Notes: generated by a model from the sequence alone, not told the origin. A stretch of DNA of 64,000 bases from Hybos culiciformis (GCA_964007475.1 OZ023275.1:9899829-9963828), one strand, 5' to 3'; positions 10,931-23,794 are shown, numbered from the stretch's first letter. Numbers and translations: made by a program.

Positions 10931-12952
10931 ATGAATTTAAGAGGTTATTAACATTTAAAAAAAGATATTTCGAGAGAAAATAAAAGGGCATAGGGTACAA
11001 GTATTATTTTTTTTTTTACTATTTGAAAGTTACAAAAAGTATAATAAATCATAAAAATTTAGATTTACATCAAGTTTAATGACAACATATTTTTTCAAAA
11101 AACAGAGTGTTAAAAATAATCTTTTTAAATGTAGAACTATCTATTTGTTTTATCTGGATTATACGCCTAAATTAGGATTTTTATATATAATTCAAGGGAA
11201 GTACCTAATTTGTTCGTAAGCCTTTTAAATTTCTTTACAATGGCTTTCCGGATAAAACTTCTTTGAATATAATGCCGTGTTTTCAATTAAAACATCCATA
11301 TGTACATTTTACAACAAAGTCATTCATTCAAATTTTCATTAATTTCATTTCTTGAATCTACAAGATGTTATCTCTAGGTATACTTATTTTGAGTAACAAA
11401 CGTACAAGCCATATTCAGAAAAATTAAAAATAATTTCGAACTTGACTTGTTGGATAAAATGCCTAATTAAATTGTAGGTATAATCAAGATAATCATCAAG
11501 TTTATTATGTTGAAAGATTCTAATTAAAGATACAATTTCATATTTTTTTATTCATTTATTATGGTTTCAATTATATATTTTTAATGATTTTAATGAAACT
11601 TTTCTTGTATTCTAAGCCCAATAGCGTACACATTAGTATAGACTGAAATTCACAAAAATAAAATTTAAATATCAAATATTAAATATTAAAAGGGTCCTAG
11701 TATAGTTCCAAGTAAAATCTGTTCAATGAAAGATAACAATACGTTCTTTTTGACAAAAAAAAAAATAAAATTGTTGTAGGAAGATGTTTTTTTTTAATTT
11801 ATGTCTTTCTATAAAACAAGTCATAAAAATCCGTTCCGATCAAAAGGAAATATTTTTATAAAAATTATCTTTTCTTTTATTTTTATAAATTTTTTTTTTA
11901 AACAAAAAACATATGGTTTAAAAGTAAAGTACAATGACCAGTTGAACTTGAAATTTTTTTTATTTAAACTTAGTGTTTTGATAACAGTCATAAATATATA
12001 AATTTTTTTTTTGTTTGCAAATATTTATATATTCTTATAAAAATTCGTAAAGATATTAAAAAAAAATAATAATAAAATTGTATAGGTATATAGGAAATTT
12101 TTGTTAGAGATATCTTTCAAATTAATTACTGAAAATGTTTATTTTATTTATTGAATATATAATTTAAGAGATTAAGAGAAAAATTGCGATTTATTTTTTT
12201 ATGCTTCTAAAGGGGCTAAGTAGTCTACAGTGTAATCAAATAGGCCAAAAATGATAAGTGTTAATTTAGAAATAATATACTTCAAATGACAAAGGAAATC
12301 ATATTTTCAAATTGATGAAATGTAATAGCGATAATGTGAATATGGAATTCTATTATAAATAATCGATTCAAAAGAAAAAGAGGTTTTTCTTTTAATTTTC
12401 ACTATCGAATGGTAATTCATAATAATCTTCTTTAATTGATGTCAGTGTTGTCGATTAGTATCAAAATTCTAAAAGTTTTGGAATCTTTAGAAGTTAGACA
12501 TAATTTTAAGTATTGCTTTTTTGGAGTTTGGAATTTTATTTTAATTTCCATTTATTTAGCAGATTTTATTTATCAATTTATCAAAAATGATTAATTAAAA
12601 CAAAGTTAGCAATAAAAATCCTGTTAACATTTCTCTTATTTTATACTTAATCACTTTTCTATTAGAGGTTTGTATTAATATTGACCAATGTATAATTTTC
12701 ATTTAAAAGTCATTGATAATTTTAAATAAGTATGCAATTTAATGTTAAATTACCATTGAAGCAAATCCTTTGTAAATGCAACAGGGGTTATAAGAATTCA
12801 CAAATACAAATAAATACTCTTTTTTTTTCGCAATCTATTCTATCATGTTGTGCATGATAAATTATTATAATTTTGTGTGGAAATTTTGCATATTGTCTGT
12901 TTGTCAGTCTTCAATAAGAAGTTGATGAAATTTTATGCGACATTTGTTGCAG
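10931..12952. other. AT-rich non-coding stretch
   Basis: No gene or bounded element. The frame at 11801-12001 is F/K/N/I-rich and follows a poly(T) run, so I read it as chance. Confidence 0.6.
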
Positions 12953-13026
12953 AAAATCAATAGATAAGAGTGTGCTAATGTATATTATATATACATTATG
13001 CTCTTTTGATCTGTCTATTGGATTTT
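12953..13026. ncRNA. miRNA-precursor-like hairpin, candidate
   Basis: The 74-bp segment folds on itself. The base pairs AAAATC and CAATAGA with TCTATTG and GATTTT, an internal loop follows, and the top is TAATGTATAT paired with ATATACATTA. Arm spacing and length are in the range of animal microRNA precursors. The middle of the stem is poorly paired and the apex is pure AT. It matches none of the conserved insect microRNAs whose seeds I know (bantam, let-7, mir-1, mir-2, mir-8, mir-9, mir-124). It may simply be an AT-rich inverted repeat. Confidence 0.25.
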
Positions 13027-14200
13027 AACATTTAACAAGAATTAAAAGCTTAATCATTATCGGACAATCTTTTCAACAATCTCTTAATTTTAAATCAATT
13101 TTATATTAAAAAAAAAAAAAAACAAATAAAAATCCTTTGATAATTTTTTTTTTTTCAAAAAAAAGAAATTTATTAATATCCATCTGCAAAAGTTCGGAAA
13201 TTTTAGCATGGAAAATGTGCATTTTAAGAAGAGGGTTGCATTTGGTTCTGTTTTACACAAATACCTACAAACAGGAATATGAAAGAGTCCTTGCTAACAA
13301 AAAAAAAAAAAATTATCCTTTGTTTCTCGAAACATAATAAATTTTCTTTCTTTGTACCTACGTACATATATAAACAACGGTTATAAAGGATATTAAAAAT
13401 ATTGCACATTTTTGCATTCGAAAATAAAATGAAAAAATAAATAACATGTATGTAATTTTTTGTCGCGCAAAAGGGGTTGTTTTTTAATGAAATATTCACA
13501 CAGGACATCAAAATAAATTTTTTTTGTTTATTCGCAATAGGTTTTGTAGTTGTTTTTTGTTTTTATTTGTAAATAAATATATATATTTTTTTTTGCATTT
13601 TAAATATGAGACGCAATTTTATTCAGTTTGAGGTAGGTTCTTTAGAATTATCCATTTTTTTTTTTTGCCAAGAATAATATTGAATTTCAAATTAATACGA
13701 AATATATGTTAAATAAAAAAAAAAAAATTGAATTTTAATTTCTGGCTAGTTGCCCATCATAGTATTTATTCCCATCATCACATCAGAAAAATTATTGTTG
13801 ATCATGATCGTAAGAAGAAAACATAACAATGAGTTATTAATGCCCTTATGAAAATGCATGCTCGCTGATATAAAATTTATAATATATTTTGCCATTGAAT
13901 TATTTTTTATTTACTTTTTAATACAGATTTGGAAAAGAAATGATTAAGAAGTAAATTTGAAAGAATTATCATCCAGACCCAATTTCATAGCCAATTGCAT
14001 TGCACATTATATTTCAATTTGGCCGTGCCATAATTTCAAATTTCTGTAGCTATTTTATAAACTCAACTTTTTTTAAGTACTATATAAAATATAATACATA
14101 AAATATAATCTTTTTTTAATAAATCGACGTTTTTTTTCTATTTTTGTTATAAACTTCATAAAATGAAGAAATCTGATTTTATGTGCAATCTTCATTTCAG
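13027..14200. other. AT-rich non-coding stretch
   Basis: Nothing supported. Frames at 13137-13337 (+) and 13224-13511 (-) overlap each other across poly(A)/poly(T) runs and are judged accidental. Confidence 0.6.
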
Positions 14201-14224
14201 GATATTATGATGAAAGTCAAATTC
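14201..14224 (+). CDS. Possible 24-bp microexon
   Basis: GTGCAATCTTCATTTCAG is a strong acceptor ending at 14200. Twenty-four bases later GTAAGA at 14225 is a usable donor. The enclosed bases keep frame (multiple of three) and would read DIMMKVKF in the first frame. Microexons this short are real in insect neuronal and muscle genes, but this rests on two splice motifs only. Confidence 0.15.
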
Positions 14225-16770
14225 GTAAGATTGGCAACAATTTTTATACCTATCTATATCTACATTTTGTTCATATATTTACTACTCTTTTTACATTTTT
14301 TATTAAATTCAAACATTTGGACTATTGTGCCCTTACTTATTCTTCGATACTGTGTACCATAACGCATATACATATATTATTCTTGAAATCGATTCGAAAA
14401 AGTTTGCAAAAAATTTCAGTCGAAAAATTGTATGTTTATACCAGGATCACGATGTCAGAACTACTTACCTTTTAGCGCTATGTGATAATTATTATTTTAA
14501 TTGAATTTTAGGACATTGTCTTGCAAATTTTACTTTGCTGATAGACGTACCTGTATGTATCAATAAAATACTTCATTCTTTGACATTATTATCGACTTGT
14601 TGAACAGTTTATTGAACTGAAATAACAAAAGGCTTATTTTTATAAACGTATTCAAAATTGGCATAATACGATTCTCAAATCTTTCAAATTTTGTTATGGT
14701 AAATATATTTGGTTTATTATGTTCTTTTTCGATGTCATACTTGTATATATATTCTAATTATTTTAACTGCAGTTTAATTTAAAAAAAAAAATAAAGGATA
14801 AATATAATTTGCATTGGGATAGGTTTAATATATGTGAAATGAATGAATTAGGGAGAGGGTTATTTTATGCAATAATTATAATATGTTGGTTTTGAAATTC
14901 AAGGACAATAATCTCAAATTACATTGTTTTATGTCATATGTACATACTTATAGGTTTTAATTGGATGCATGCACACAAATACAATTGCATTTTGTTTAAT
15001 GCATAAATTTCATTGCAAAAATAAAATCCATAAAAGTTTAAGTGCTTTAATACTTCAATCAAAATTGGTGTTATAATTTGAGTGTCAATTTAATTATTTG
15101 TGAGCAAGCTGCGTTATGTTTCATGTACGCAAAAAATGTTTTTTGAAGTTAACAATTTTTTTTGTTGTTATTTTAAGGCTTCAGGGTGTTAATTTGTTTC
15201 TCAGAAAAAATATAAAATTCATGGTGGTAATTTTATTTTTCTTAAGATATGTTTTTCCTACAATTATTAAACAAAATATGTTTTTTTTTATTTTTCAGGT
15301 TTCCTTTTAAGTATTTTTCCTAAATTGTTAATAGGCTTCCAAAAGGATGTAATTTATCTTCTTATGAAAACAAATTTTTCATTTTTTTTTATACATACAT
15401 GCATAGAATTTTCTTTTAAGGTTTTCAATTGTCATTTTATTAATATCCTATACACTTTTGATAAATTTTATTGCCAAAAATTTATTTAAAAAAAAAAGTT
15501 TTTATGTTAAAAAAATAAAAATATGAAAAGGAAAAATTAATTTTTTTTTTGTTTACGCGCATGCTGGAAAATTCTGATTAAAAGAAAATTTCATATGATT
15601 TTTCCCATTTTGAACTGTATTAAACTTTTGAATACATATACATACATATAATGGATGTATGTATCTGAACCACCTATATTATAACTTAGTTCTAATGGAA
15701 ATGAAAATATGTGTTATTTTATAGGGGTTGGTGACCTACCATCAGGGTCGATTTAGTTCGTTCACCCTGAAATTATTTGGTAATGAAAATGTGTTTTGAA
15801 GAAAAAATAAAAATAAAATAAACGTAAGGAACCTATACATTATGGAATTAAAATTTCATAATTTTGCTTACTTTTATCATAAATTCTGATTTTGTTTATG
15901 TAAATGAAATAAATTGTTTTTTTTTTTATTTTTTGGAAAATTTCTACAAAAATGTCATAAAATGACAAGCATTAAAAAAATTGATTAATATCTTTTTGCA
16001 TAAAAAGTTAAAGAAAAGTTTATGAATTGAATTTAAACATTACGTAAGTTTAGATAATAAATAGTTTTCAGATAATAAATTTTATCTACAGGACAATGCT
16101 AGTTTCATTATGGGGAGCTTATAACATATGTACATATATTAGATGAAAAATTTTTAATATTAATAATATGAAAATTCGTATTTCATTTAAGTTAGTATCT
16201 CTAGAATTTTTTCTTTGGACCGTGGAAAATATTAAGTAAGTTTTATGCTTTCTAATCTAAAATTTTGAAGGATACACTACACATTGGAATTTGCAAAAAA
16301 TTACTAATTTGCTAAAAATTATAAAAGTGTCAGATTTTTAATTTTTATAGGCTTTTTAACAATTTGCTCTGCATTATAACATCTGTTACTGAAATCTATT
16401 TTCATTTTTTTTTATTATAAATAAATAACAAATCATTAAAGTATTTCCTATTTTTATTAAAACATATAACATAAATTATTGAGTAGTTAAGAGGGGAGAA
16501 TTCTAAATTAACATTTCTTTTAAGAGATCTATTTATGACTAAAAGAAAAGAGTAAATTCAAGAGAATTTAATGCCTAAAAAAATTCCCAAATATTAAGAG
16601 AAAAATTTCCCATTTGTGAAATTTTCTCTTTTTTTTCTGAGTATTTCTCTTAATGAGCAATAAAGAGAAAAAAATTTCCTCTTTAAAATGTTGTTTACAT
16701 TTTTTTTGTTATTATTTTATGATTAGAATATTTTGATAAAAAAAATATAATGTATTTTCTCTTTTATACC
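14225..16770. other. AT-rich non-coding stretch
   Basis: No gene seen. Around 16490-16690 there is a cluster of GAGAAA/TTTCTC motifs able to fold (GAGAAAAATTTC against GAAATTTTCTC). A GC-richer phrase lies at 15725-15770. The frame at 15116-15310 is F-rich and judged chance. Confidence 0.55.
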
Positions 16771-16776
16771 GTTAGA

Positions 16777-16798
16777 GGGATTTCCTCAAATGACGTCA
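16777..16798. promoter_or_regulatory. Adjacent kappaB-like and CRE motifs
   Basis: GGGATTTCC (16777-16785) matches the NF-kappaB/Rel site consensus. Five bases on, TGACGTCA (16791-16798) is the full palindromic CREB/ATF element. Both are GC-containing words that are rare in such AT-rich sequence. Their pairing within 22 bp suggests a possible enhancer. No promoter or gene is visible close by, so the target is unknown and chance is not excluded. Confidence 0.3.
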
Positions 16799-17237
16799 TC
16801 GTTCATTATAATTTAATTTTTCATTGTAGCAAATTGTGATTCATAATAAATTTTGGAATGAAGATTTTCTTAAATACATACTTTTTTTGGTTTTTTTAAT
16901 TATAAATTTAACATTGACGAATAGGTAATTCATAACATTAATAGTTGATTAATTATTAATATACATCCTATATTACCTTAAATAAGATAATAGGTAGTTA
17001 GGTATCAAACGAATTAAATTTTACTTTCAAAAAATTGTGTTTCTCTCAATTCAACATTGAAGGACTAAAAAGTGTTTTGACATGAATTTTATTTTACAAA
17101 TCGCACAAATCTATTTGGTCTTGTGTAAATATATATTGCTGTTGATGGCGGAAAGTTTTCAAACTTCTTTTTTTTTTGCATATATCTTTTCACTTATGAT
17201 TCCTTATGAATTACGAGTATATACTCTGTTTTGAAAG

Positions 17238-17595
17238 GCCTAGGGCAGTGGTCGGCAAACTTTTTTGGTCGTGGGTAAAATTCGCCTAAAATGAGTTTTT
17301 TTTAAACTTATAGTGGGTCAGTGGCAATTTTATATGAAAGCAATTTAAAAAAAAATAGTTAAATCAAAAGTTAATTTATTTATTATCTAAGGCTTACAAA
17401 AACAATTGCTGGAAAAACTTTCTATTTTATATTCAATTGTTGTAAACAAACAATTTTTATATGCAATTGTTGTAAGCAAAAACTATATTCATTGATTTGA
17501 GAACTACTTCAAAATTTCGAAGCGGGTAACATGAAATGATGCTTTGGGTCACCCCGTGACCCACGGGTCATAGTTTGCCGACTGCTGGCCTAGGG
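17238..17595. mobile_element. hAT-type MITE, 342 bp, with 8-bp target duplication
   Basis: The element spans 17246-17587. It starts CAGTGGTCGGCAAACT and ends with the inverse AGTTTGCCGACTGCTG (14 of 16 matching). It is flanked on both sides by the exact 8-bp direct repeat GCCTAGGG (17238-17245 and 17588-17595). Eight-base duplications and CAG-starting ends with GGTCGGCAAAC are characteristic of the hAT superfamily. The interior has no open frame, so it is non-autonomous. The right subterminal part is GC-richer (GGGTCACCCCGTGACC region), and an internal ATTGTTGTAA motif is duplicated near 17440 and 17468. Intact duplications suggest a fairly recent insertion. Confidence 0.93.
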
Positions 17596-17708
17596 TACGA
17601 TTACATTTAACCGAAGCTAAAAAAAATATTAATTGCTAATCTGTAGTAAACAAAAAATTAATGTTTTGATATAAATTTTATTTTCAGTGCTAATTTAACC
17701 AATAACAA

Positions 17709-17965
17709 CTTTCTCCTAATTTTGTTTACGATTTTTAAAATTCTTAATGAAATTCAATATGAAATCATCTACTTTCAAATTTTTTTTGTAGAAATATATA
17801 ATAATACATATATCACTTTTTTTTTTATCCCGATTTCATTTTATTGACGATGGGACTTGATGATGAGATATAACATTAAGAATTTTTTAATTTAAATAAA
17901 TTTTCTGGTTTAAAATTATATAATTAATAAAAAATGCATCTGAAATAACAAGAACATTGCTTTAC
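17709..17965. repeat. Old dispersed repeat, copy 2 (with 1030-1260)
   Basis: Collinear with 1030-1260. Shared blocks include ACGATTTTTAAAA (17726 on), CCGATTT followed by TTTATTGA, AAATTTTCTGGTTT, ATAATTAATAAA and GCATCT followed by an ATTGC block. This copy has an insertion of about 20 bp after the TTTATTGA block. Same orientation as copy 1. Class unknown. Confidence 0.55.
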
Positions 17966-18295
17966 TATACCCACTATCACAATCACAAATCATGCTAACA
18001 ATAGTGCACTAGGACAGAAGAACTATAGTACATGTAGGCAAAAAAGGATAGTACGCTTTATAAAATTTACTTAAATAATATCAACTAAGTCTCAAATCAG
18101 AAATTTAATCAAAAACTCCATCGTCGTCGCCATTATTTTAAAGATTTGCTTTTATAGTTTAAAATTTTTATATACCTAATTAAATCGAAAATTTCTTCTA
18201 TACCACGAAAAATCATTAACATTTGGATTTTGTGTGTTTTTAACATATTAAACGGTTTTAAAAGAATTTCTTTTTTTTCTTTAATAACATTTCAG

Positions 18296-18358
18296 ATTCA
18301 GCAAAATGAATGATGTGTTTTTCTTTCATCAAACTGACCTATCCAACTGCTTAACAAA
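18296..18358 (+). CDS. Best exon candidate, possible first coding exon
   Basis: A long pyrimidine tract ends in AACATTTCAG at 18295, and GTAAGTTTTT begins at 18359. Both splice sites are close to consensus. Between them are 63 bases. One frame is open across the whole exon and holds ATG at 18306-18308 in a good insect start context (AGCAAAATG). It reads MNDVFFFHQTDLSNCLT and then leaves two bases (AA) to complete a codon in the next exon. The other two frames stop at once. This could be a first coding exon after a non-coding leader, or a symmetric internal exon. The sequence is not one I recognise. Phase-compatible downstream candidates are 36261 and 52179 (each gives one base first) and the second frame of 41494. 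The introns would be very long. RNA-level support is absent here. Confidence 0.45.
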
Positions 18359-21300
18359 GTAAGTTTTTCTTTTATTACTTGTTGGCATAATTATTAAAAA
18401 TATTTTTTTTTTTTTTATAACTCTTTTGTTTTTGAGAAATAATAATAATAATAAACCCCACATTTCACAAATCTAATTGTTTAAAAAAAAAAACAAAAAT
18501 TTATTTAATTTTTCCACATCCTGTGCTTGTGTTATTAATCCAAAAGGAAAAAAAATAAATCCTTTAATGACTAAATATGTGTGTATATAGTTTATAGTCT
18601 TTGCAATTTTTTCTTCCTGTTTATATTTTAATTTTTTTAGAATTATTTATATTTGATGAATTTTTTATTATATAAAGTGCAATCAGTTAAATGAATATAT
18701 TTGACATTAAAGTTAAATGAATATCAAGAATAATTGCATTTATGAACGAAAGAAAGAAATATATATATATATATATATATATATGTTACAAAGTATAGGT
18801 CCAACATTTTGATTCACACTGACATGAAGCAGATAAGACTATAAGAAGTTTGTAGAAATTTAACATATATCAAAATTGGTAATAAACCATTCAGGTTTGC
18901 CAAACAAAGTATTAGACCGAGGTATTTTTTATTCTATGTTGCATACACACTATATAATGAAACTAAAATTATTTTCTTTTTATCTTCATGCAAATTAGAA
19001 ACACGGTGATTTTAAAGGAAGAGATAAATACAATATTGGGTTTTAAATAGTAATGAAAACAAAATGTGAATTAAATCAAACTGAATATTAAATGTATTCA
19101 TTATACCTACTCATTAGGCATTTTTGTGAAAAATTAATTAAAACTCATTGGTCAATAAAAAATTTAAATATGTAGTTACAACATGATTAATATTTGATAA
19201 TATTAGGGCATGGGCATTCTAGACTAAGAGTAATGAAGTTCCAAGAAACATGTTTCATTAACATGTTTAAAGTCTAGTTTCGTCCCCATAAAAATTAAAT
19301 GTAATAAGGGTTGACTAAAGCTGGGATGCCAGCCACACAAAATCAGAAATTTTTAATTCCATTTTAGTAATTTTCACTCAATAATGTAAAATTTCCATTG
19401 CCATTGAAAAATTAGAAGAAACAAGCACAAAACAGCTGGTTGTTAAAAAATTCATAAAATTTTTGATATTTTTAAAAATAATTGTAATAATATTAAATTT
19501 TTTAATTGTTATCTTTAAAACATAACTTTTTTTACTTTGAAATTAAATATTTTAAAAACAAAAAAGAAAATCTTCTTATTGTAATGTGAAAATCTTGTTT
19601 TATTGTATGTAGTGTAAGCTTAGGATTGAACCTTGTGTGGAAATAGCATAAAAGTTTAAGAATAATTTGACTTAAGCTACATTAAATTAACATTCTACAG
19701 TTTAAGCGTTTATATGTTTCTACAAATTTTCACTTCTAATACTCAATAATAAATAATATGAATGATGACCAACTAACATTTCTTTTTTTGAGAACTCGTA
19801 AAAATTATTGTCACATAAACTTATTAACACTTCATAAGTAAATATAAAAATATATTTATGAAAATTGTGCGTAAAAAAAAAAATATACGCATTTGCATTA
19901 TGTGTTGTGCTATAATAATGCATTTCATTAAAAAAAAAAAGAAATAAAAAAAAAAAAGAATACATCCTGCGACGCATTTATAGTCTTTCCCTGTGCATTT
20001 GTTGTTTTTTTTTTCTTCCTTAAAGAAAACAATAAGGCTTTTTATAGAAAATTTATTCATTTGTCCAATTTAATAATATCGTATTTCATATGTTTGAAAA
20101 AAAAAAAAAACAAAAATAATATTTTCATTTCTTTTTTTCATTGTAATAATCAGAAATTTCTTTTATAGACATTCAAAATAAAAATAAAATAAAAAGAAAT
20201 GTTTTTTTTTTTTGTTCTTTAATTCTTGAAAAAATAACATGTCCTTCGAAATTGCATTTTTTTTATTAAAAGGACAAAGACATGATAAAAATGTACTTTT
20301 GGTTTCGGTATATAGCGAATCTTAAATAGTGTAATCATTATTTTTAAATCTTTCATTTGAAAATTTTGTTGGTTTTTAAATAATCTGATATATAAAATTT
20401 TTTTCGATGTATAGTGTTGAATTGTATTTTGTTCTTTTTAGATTGGTAAAAAGATTTTCTGATAGCAAGTTTTAGCAATATATTTATAATATGAAGCAAT
20501 AAAATCTGAAATTGAATTGAATTATTTATAAAAATAATGGATAATTCCATTTTTAAACCAAAAAAAAAGTATATGAAACACATATGATGTACATATTGTC
20601 AAAATTTTTCTAATGTTTTCAAACAAAACATATTCTTTGATCTCTGAAGTATATACGTTATAAAATTTTTATATAGTTAATTGTTTTGAGAATATTATAG
20701 CCTCACTTTTTATTATGTTATACTTACTATTTATGTTGTACTATCCAACATAATAATGTTAATATTAATTAATTTTGTTTTATCAGCGTTGGGACAAAAG
20801 CTTCATCACATACGTTAAATAATTAAAATTGTTTCATAATAATAATTTCAGAAAAACGCAGAAGGAAATAAAAATGAACTAATTAGCTATATGTAGTTGC
20901 GTTTACGCGATAGATGAAAGATGAGTTAGGTCGTCGTATTATATATAATTTTTTTTTCTATTTATGAACTGCCTAAAGATAATTTTTATATGTCATTTTT
21001 GCATTGTATCACAAGTACATATAGTTTATATATGTACTATAACTTTATATTTATGTTGTACATACATTTAATTTTTATTCAGAAATTTATGCTCAAGTAT
21101 ATTTTTGCCCTAATTTAGGGTCATTGCTATTTTCAACAACATATTATTTTTAGTTTTTTTTTTTGTGTTTCCCAATTTTTTTCCCTTTTCCCTTTAATGT
21201 CTATTAAAAATGCGACGCAAATAAAAATTGCATTTTTCTTCTTTTTTTTTTTTTTTTTTAATTTCAAGAGGACTATGAAATGCATTATTATTATTATTGA

Positions 21301-22660
21301 GTATACATACTATAAAAATACATTTTATGTTGTTTATAAATTTTGCACTTTAAAATTTTTTGATTGAGAGTTTAGATAAAAAAAACTACTAACTTTGCAT
21401 ATAATTACGATAAAATTATGTTGCAAATATCACCATCGTTTGGAATCGATGAGGCTAAATTTAACAAATTTTATTTTTAAATTTTGGGAAATTAAGGATA
21501 AATGTAATACAATGCTTTCGATAGCATGATTATTTAAAAACTACTGAAGATATTATTTTCCTTAAACATGATTGGATTTCAAACATTCTTATCATTAATG
21601 TTAATATTTTGTATAATAGAACAATATCCTTTTAAAGGATTTTTAAGGGAATATTCTTTGATGTTTGATACGTTTTCTTTACACTGATGTTAATTATTAA
21701 AGAGTTAAGCCCAATTAATAAAGTGAAAGAAGCAAAATATTCGTATATTCGATAAACTTTACACATCATTCTTATATAAATGTTTATATATACAATTATA
21801 CATATATCACAATTTTAAAATATTTTTAGAGTGAATTTTTTTTGTTTTTTTTTATTTTATTTAAGAATATTTAGAGAGGTGAAAGAAATGTTTAGTTTTT
21901 TTGATAGGCAAAATTAAATAAGTGTTCTAAAAAAAACACATTGGAAAATTAAAATCAGAAGCCACTAAAGATTCTTTTTTTTTGTGCAGGAAAATTTTCT
22001 TTTTAGTTTTTTTCAAAAGATATCCACACAGTGTACAAAGTTGTGGGGATTATAGGAAAAAAAAAAGAATTCAAATCAAAACATAAATTTATATTATTAG
22101 ACTACTAAAGAGTACTTTTGAATGAAAAAAAAAAACAAAATATGTTATGATGAACTCAACATTAATTGTGAACTATTATTGCATTGTTAACAAATAATGT
22201 ATATATAGCTTCTTCAGAAAGTTAAAGGAAGCTAAGTAGGTAAAAAAAAAGAAAGAAATGTATTGTCAAAGAAATAAAAAAAAATGTTTTATTTGTGTTG
22301 GGGGAAAAAAACTATTATACCAAAATGCATACCTACATATATAAACAAAACTTTAAACTAAATGTATATATTATACTTAACTAACTTTTGAAATAAGTAA
22401 GAATGAATGTGTAGAATAAATGTAGAATGTAGAAATATACTTACAGAAAACATAATATGTAGTTACTAACTTTAGTCTATAGTTTAAAATTAGTTTTTCT
22501 GCTGTTACATATATTTATTATACGGTATTTTTTAATGTAGGTATTATGATTACTGATTTTGTTTGATATAGTTTTTATAGCATAAATAACTATTCTATCA
22601 GCTTATATGATTCAAAAACTCAAATTTAGGAAAGAATTTTGAATTTAGTATCCTCAAGGT
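18359..22660. other. Featureless AT-rich stretch
   Basis: Holds an (AT)13 microsatellite at 18759-18784 and many homopolymer runs. The frames at 19720-20060 and 20353-20583 (-) lie over poly(A) runs and read as F/I-rich chance products. No gene or bounded element was seen. If 18296-18358 is an exon, this is its downstream intron. Confidence 0.55.
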
Positions 22661-22671
22661 ATATTTAACTT

Positions 22672-22831
22672 GGTCATGGTTCAATTTGACTTCTTTCCGA
22701 TTTGGCTAGTTTTTTTTCTTTTTTTAATATTCGTAATAGTCCAGGACTTAACGGAAAGCAAAATTGGAAAAATCTGATCGGAAAAATGAAAGATTTTTTT
22801 TTTCTATGGGTTTTTTGTATGAACCAAGACC
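22672..22831. mobile_element. Possible 160-bp inverted-repeat element flanked by TTAACT
   Basis: GGTCATGGTTCA (22672-22683) is inverted at 22820-22831 (TGAACCAAGACC), 11 of 12 bases. TTAACT occurs just outside both ends (22664-22669 and 22832-22837), which would be a target duplication with one unexplained T. The inside is GC-richer than the flanks and contains TCCAGGACTTAACGGAAAGC. TTAA at the edge raises a piggyBac-like origin, but the ends do not start with the usual CCC, so the class stays open. Confidence 0.45.
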
Positions 22832-22867
22832 TTAACTCTTATTAATAAAGACTTGACTACAGCGAAA

Positions 22868-22881
22868 CAACGTTTACGTTG
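22868..22881. other. Short palindrome CAACGTTTACGTTG
   Basis: Six-base arms around TT in a GC-richer patch. It is just downstream of the 22672-22831 element and may be part of the same insertion. No function can be assigned. Confidence 0.3.
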
Positions 22882-23794
22882 AGATCGACTAGTTAATAAT
22901 AATTATGCTTGAATCAATAATAACTGCATATAATAATAGAATCGAATGCGAAATAATTAAAAAAAAAATTAAATAAAGATTAGCTCATAATTGAGAAATT
23001 AGCTCACAAGTTAGTTTGGCATGAGATAATTTCATACCCATATTTAAATTTACAGTGTCAGTTGATTCAACAAAAAACAAAAAAAAAAAGAAGAGAAATT
23101 CAAAGCTAACTAAAATCGTGCATATTACGGAAAAATCTTTTTGCATATTTATAAAAAAAAAAAATTATAAAAACTTCATAAAATTCTCTTTTTCGCTCAT
23201 GTTTATTATTTTATGCAATTTCGAATGCATATTTCATTAAAATAGAAAAAAAATAAAATTATTATGTTATTGTTGCATTTATAACGGTATTTGTGAATTT
23301 ATTCTACAAGGACTACCTCAGTTATTTAAATATTGTGCAACATTTAAATTTGCTATTTTTATTGCATATTATTTATAGGTATGTACATAGAGAAAGGTAA
23401 AATAAAAAAAAAATAAATAAATAAATTTCATAATGTTATCATGACATTTCCTTTTTTCAATCGATTAAATTTTTTATAGTTTTTTATGTACTTATATAAA
23501 ACATTTTGCGGTTTAATTTTAGTTTTATGAGAGTTGATGAGTTTTAAATTAAATTTATGTTGGATAGGTGTATAGTATTGCAATTAGAGAAAATATAATT
23601 TATGCTCAAATTGAATCTTAGAAATGGAAAATCAATTGTCAATTGAATTTTCGCCTTTTTTTCTGACTATGTATATTAAAATATTTTGTTTCTAATTTTT
23701 TTTATGTTGATTGATACAGATTATAAAAAATTTAAAACTTTTAAGATACTTTTTAGTTTTCTGAAATACCTACATTTAATCACATAACATTATA

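Noticed and set aside
13137..13511. Overlapping plus and minus frames of 66 and 95 codons
   Set aside because: They lie over the same poly(A)/poly(T) runs, are F/K/I-rich and have no splice context.
19615..19640. GGTTCAATCC on the minus strand, resembling a tRNA B box
   Set aside because: No matching A box, anticodon stem or acceptor stem could be built around it.
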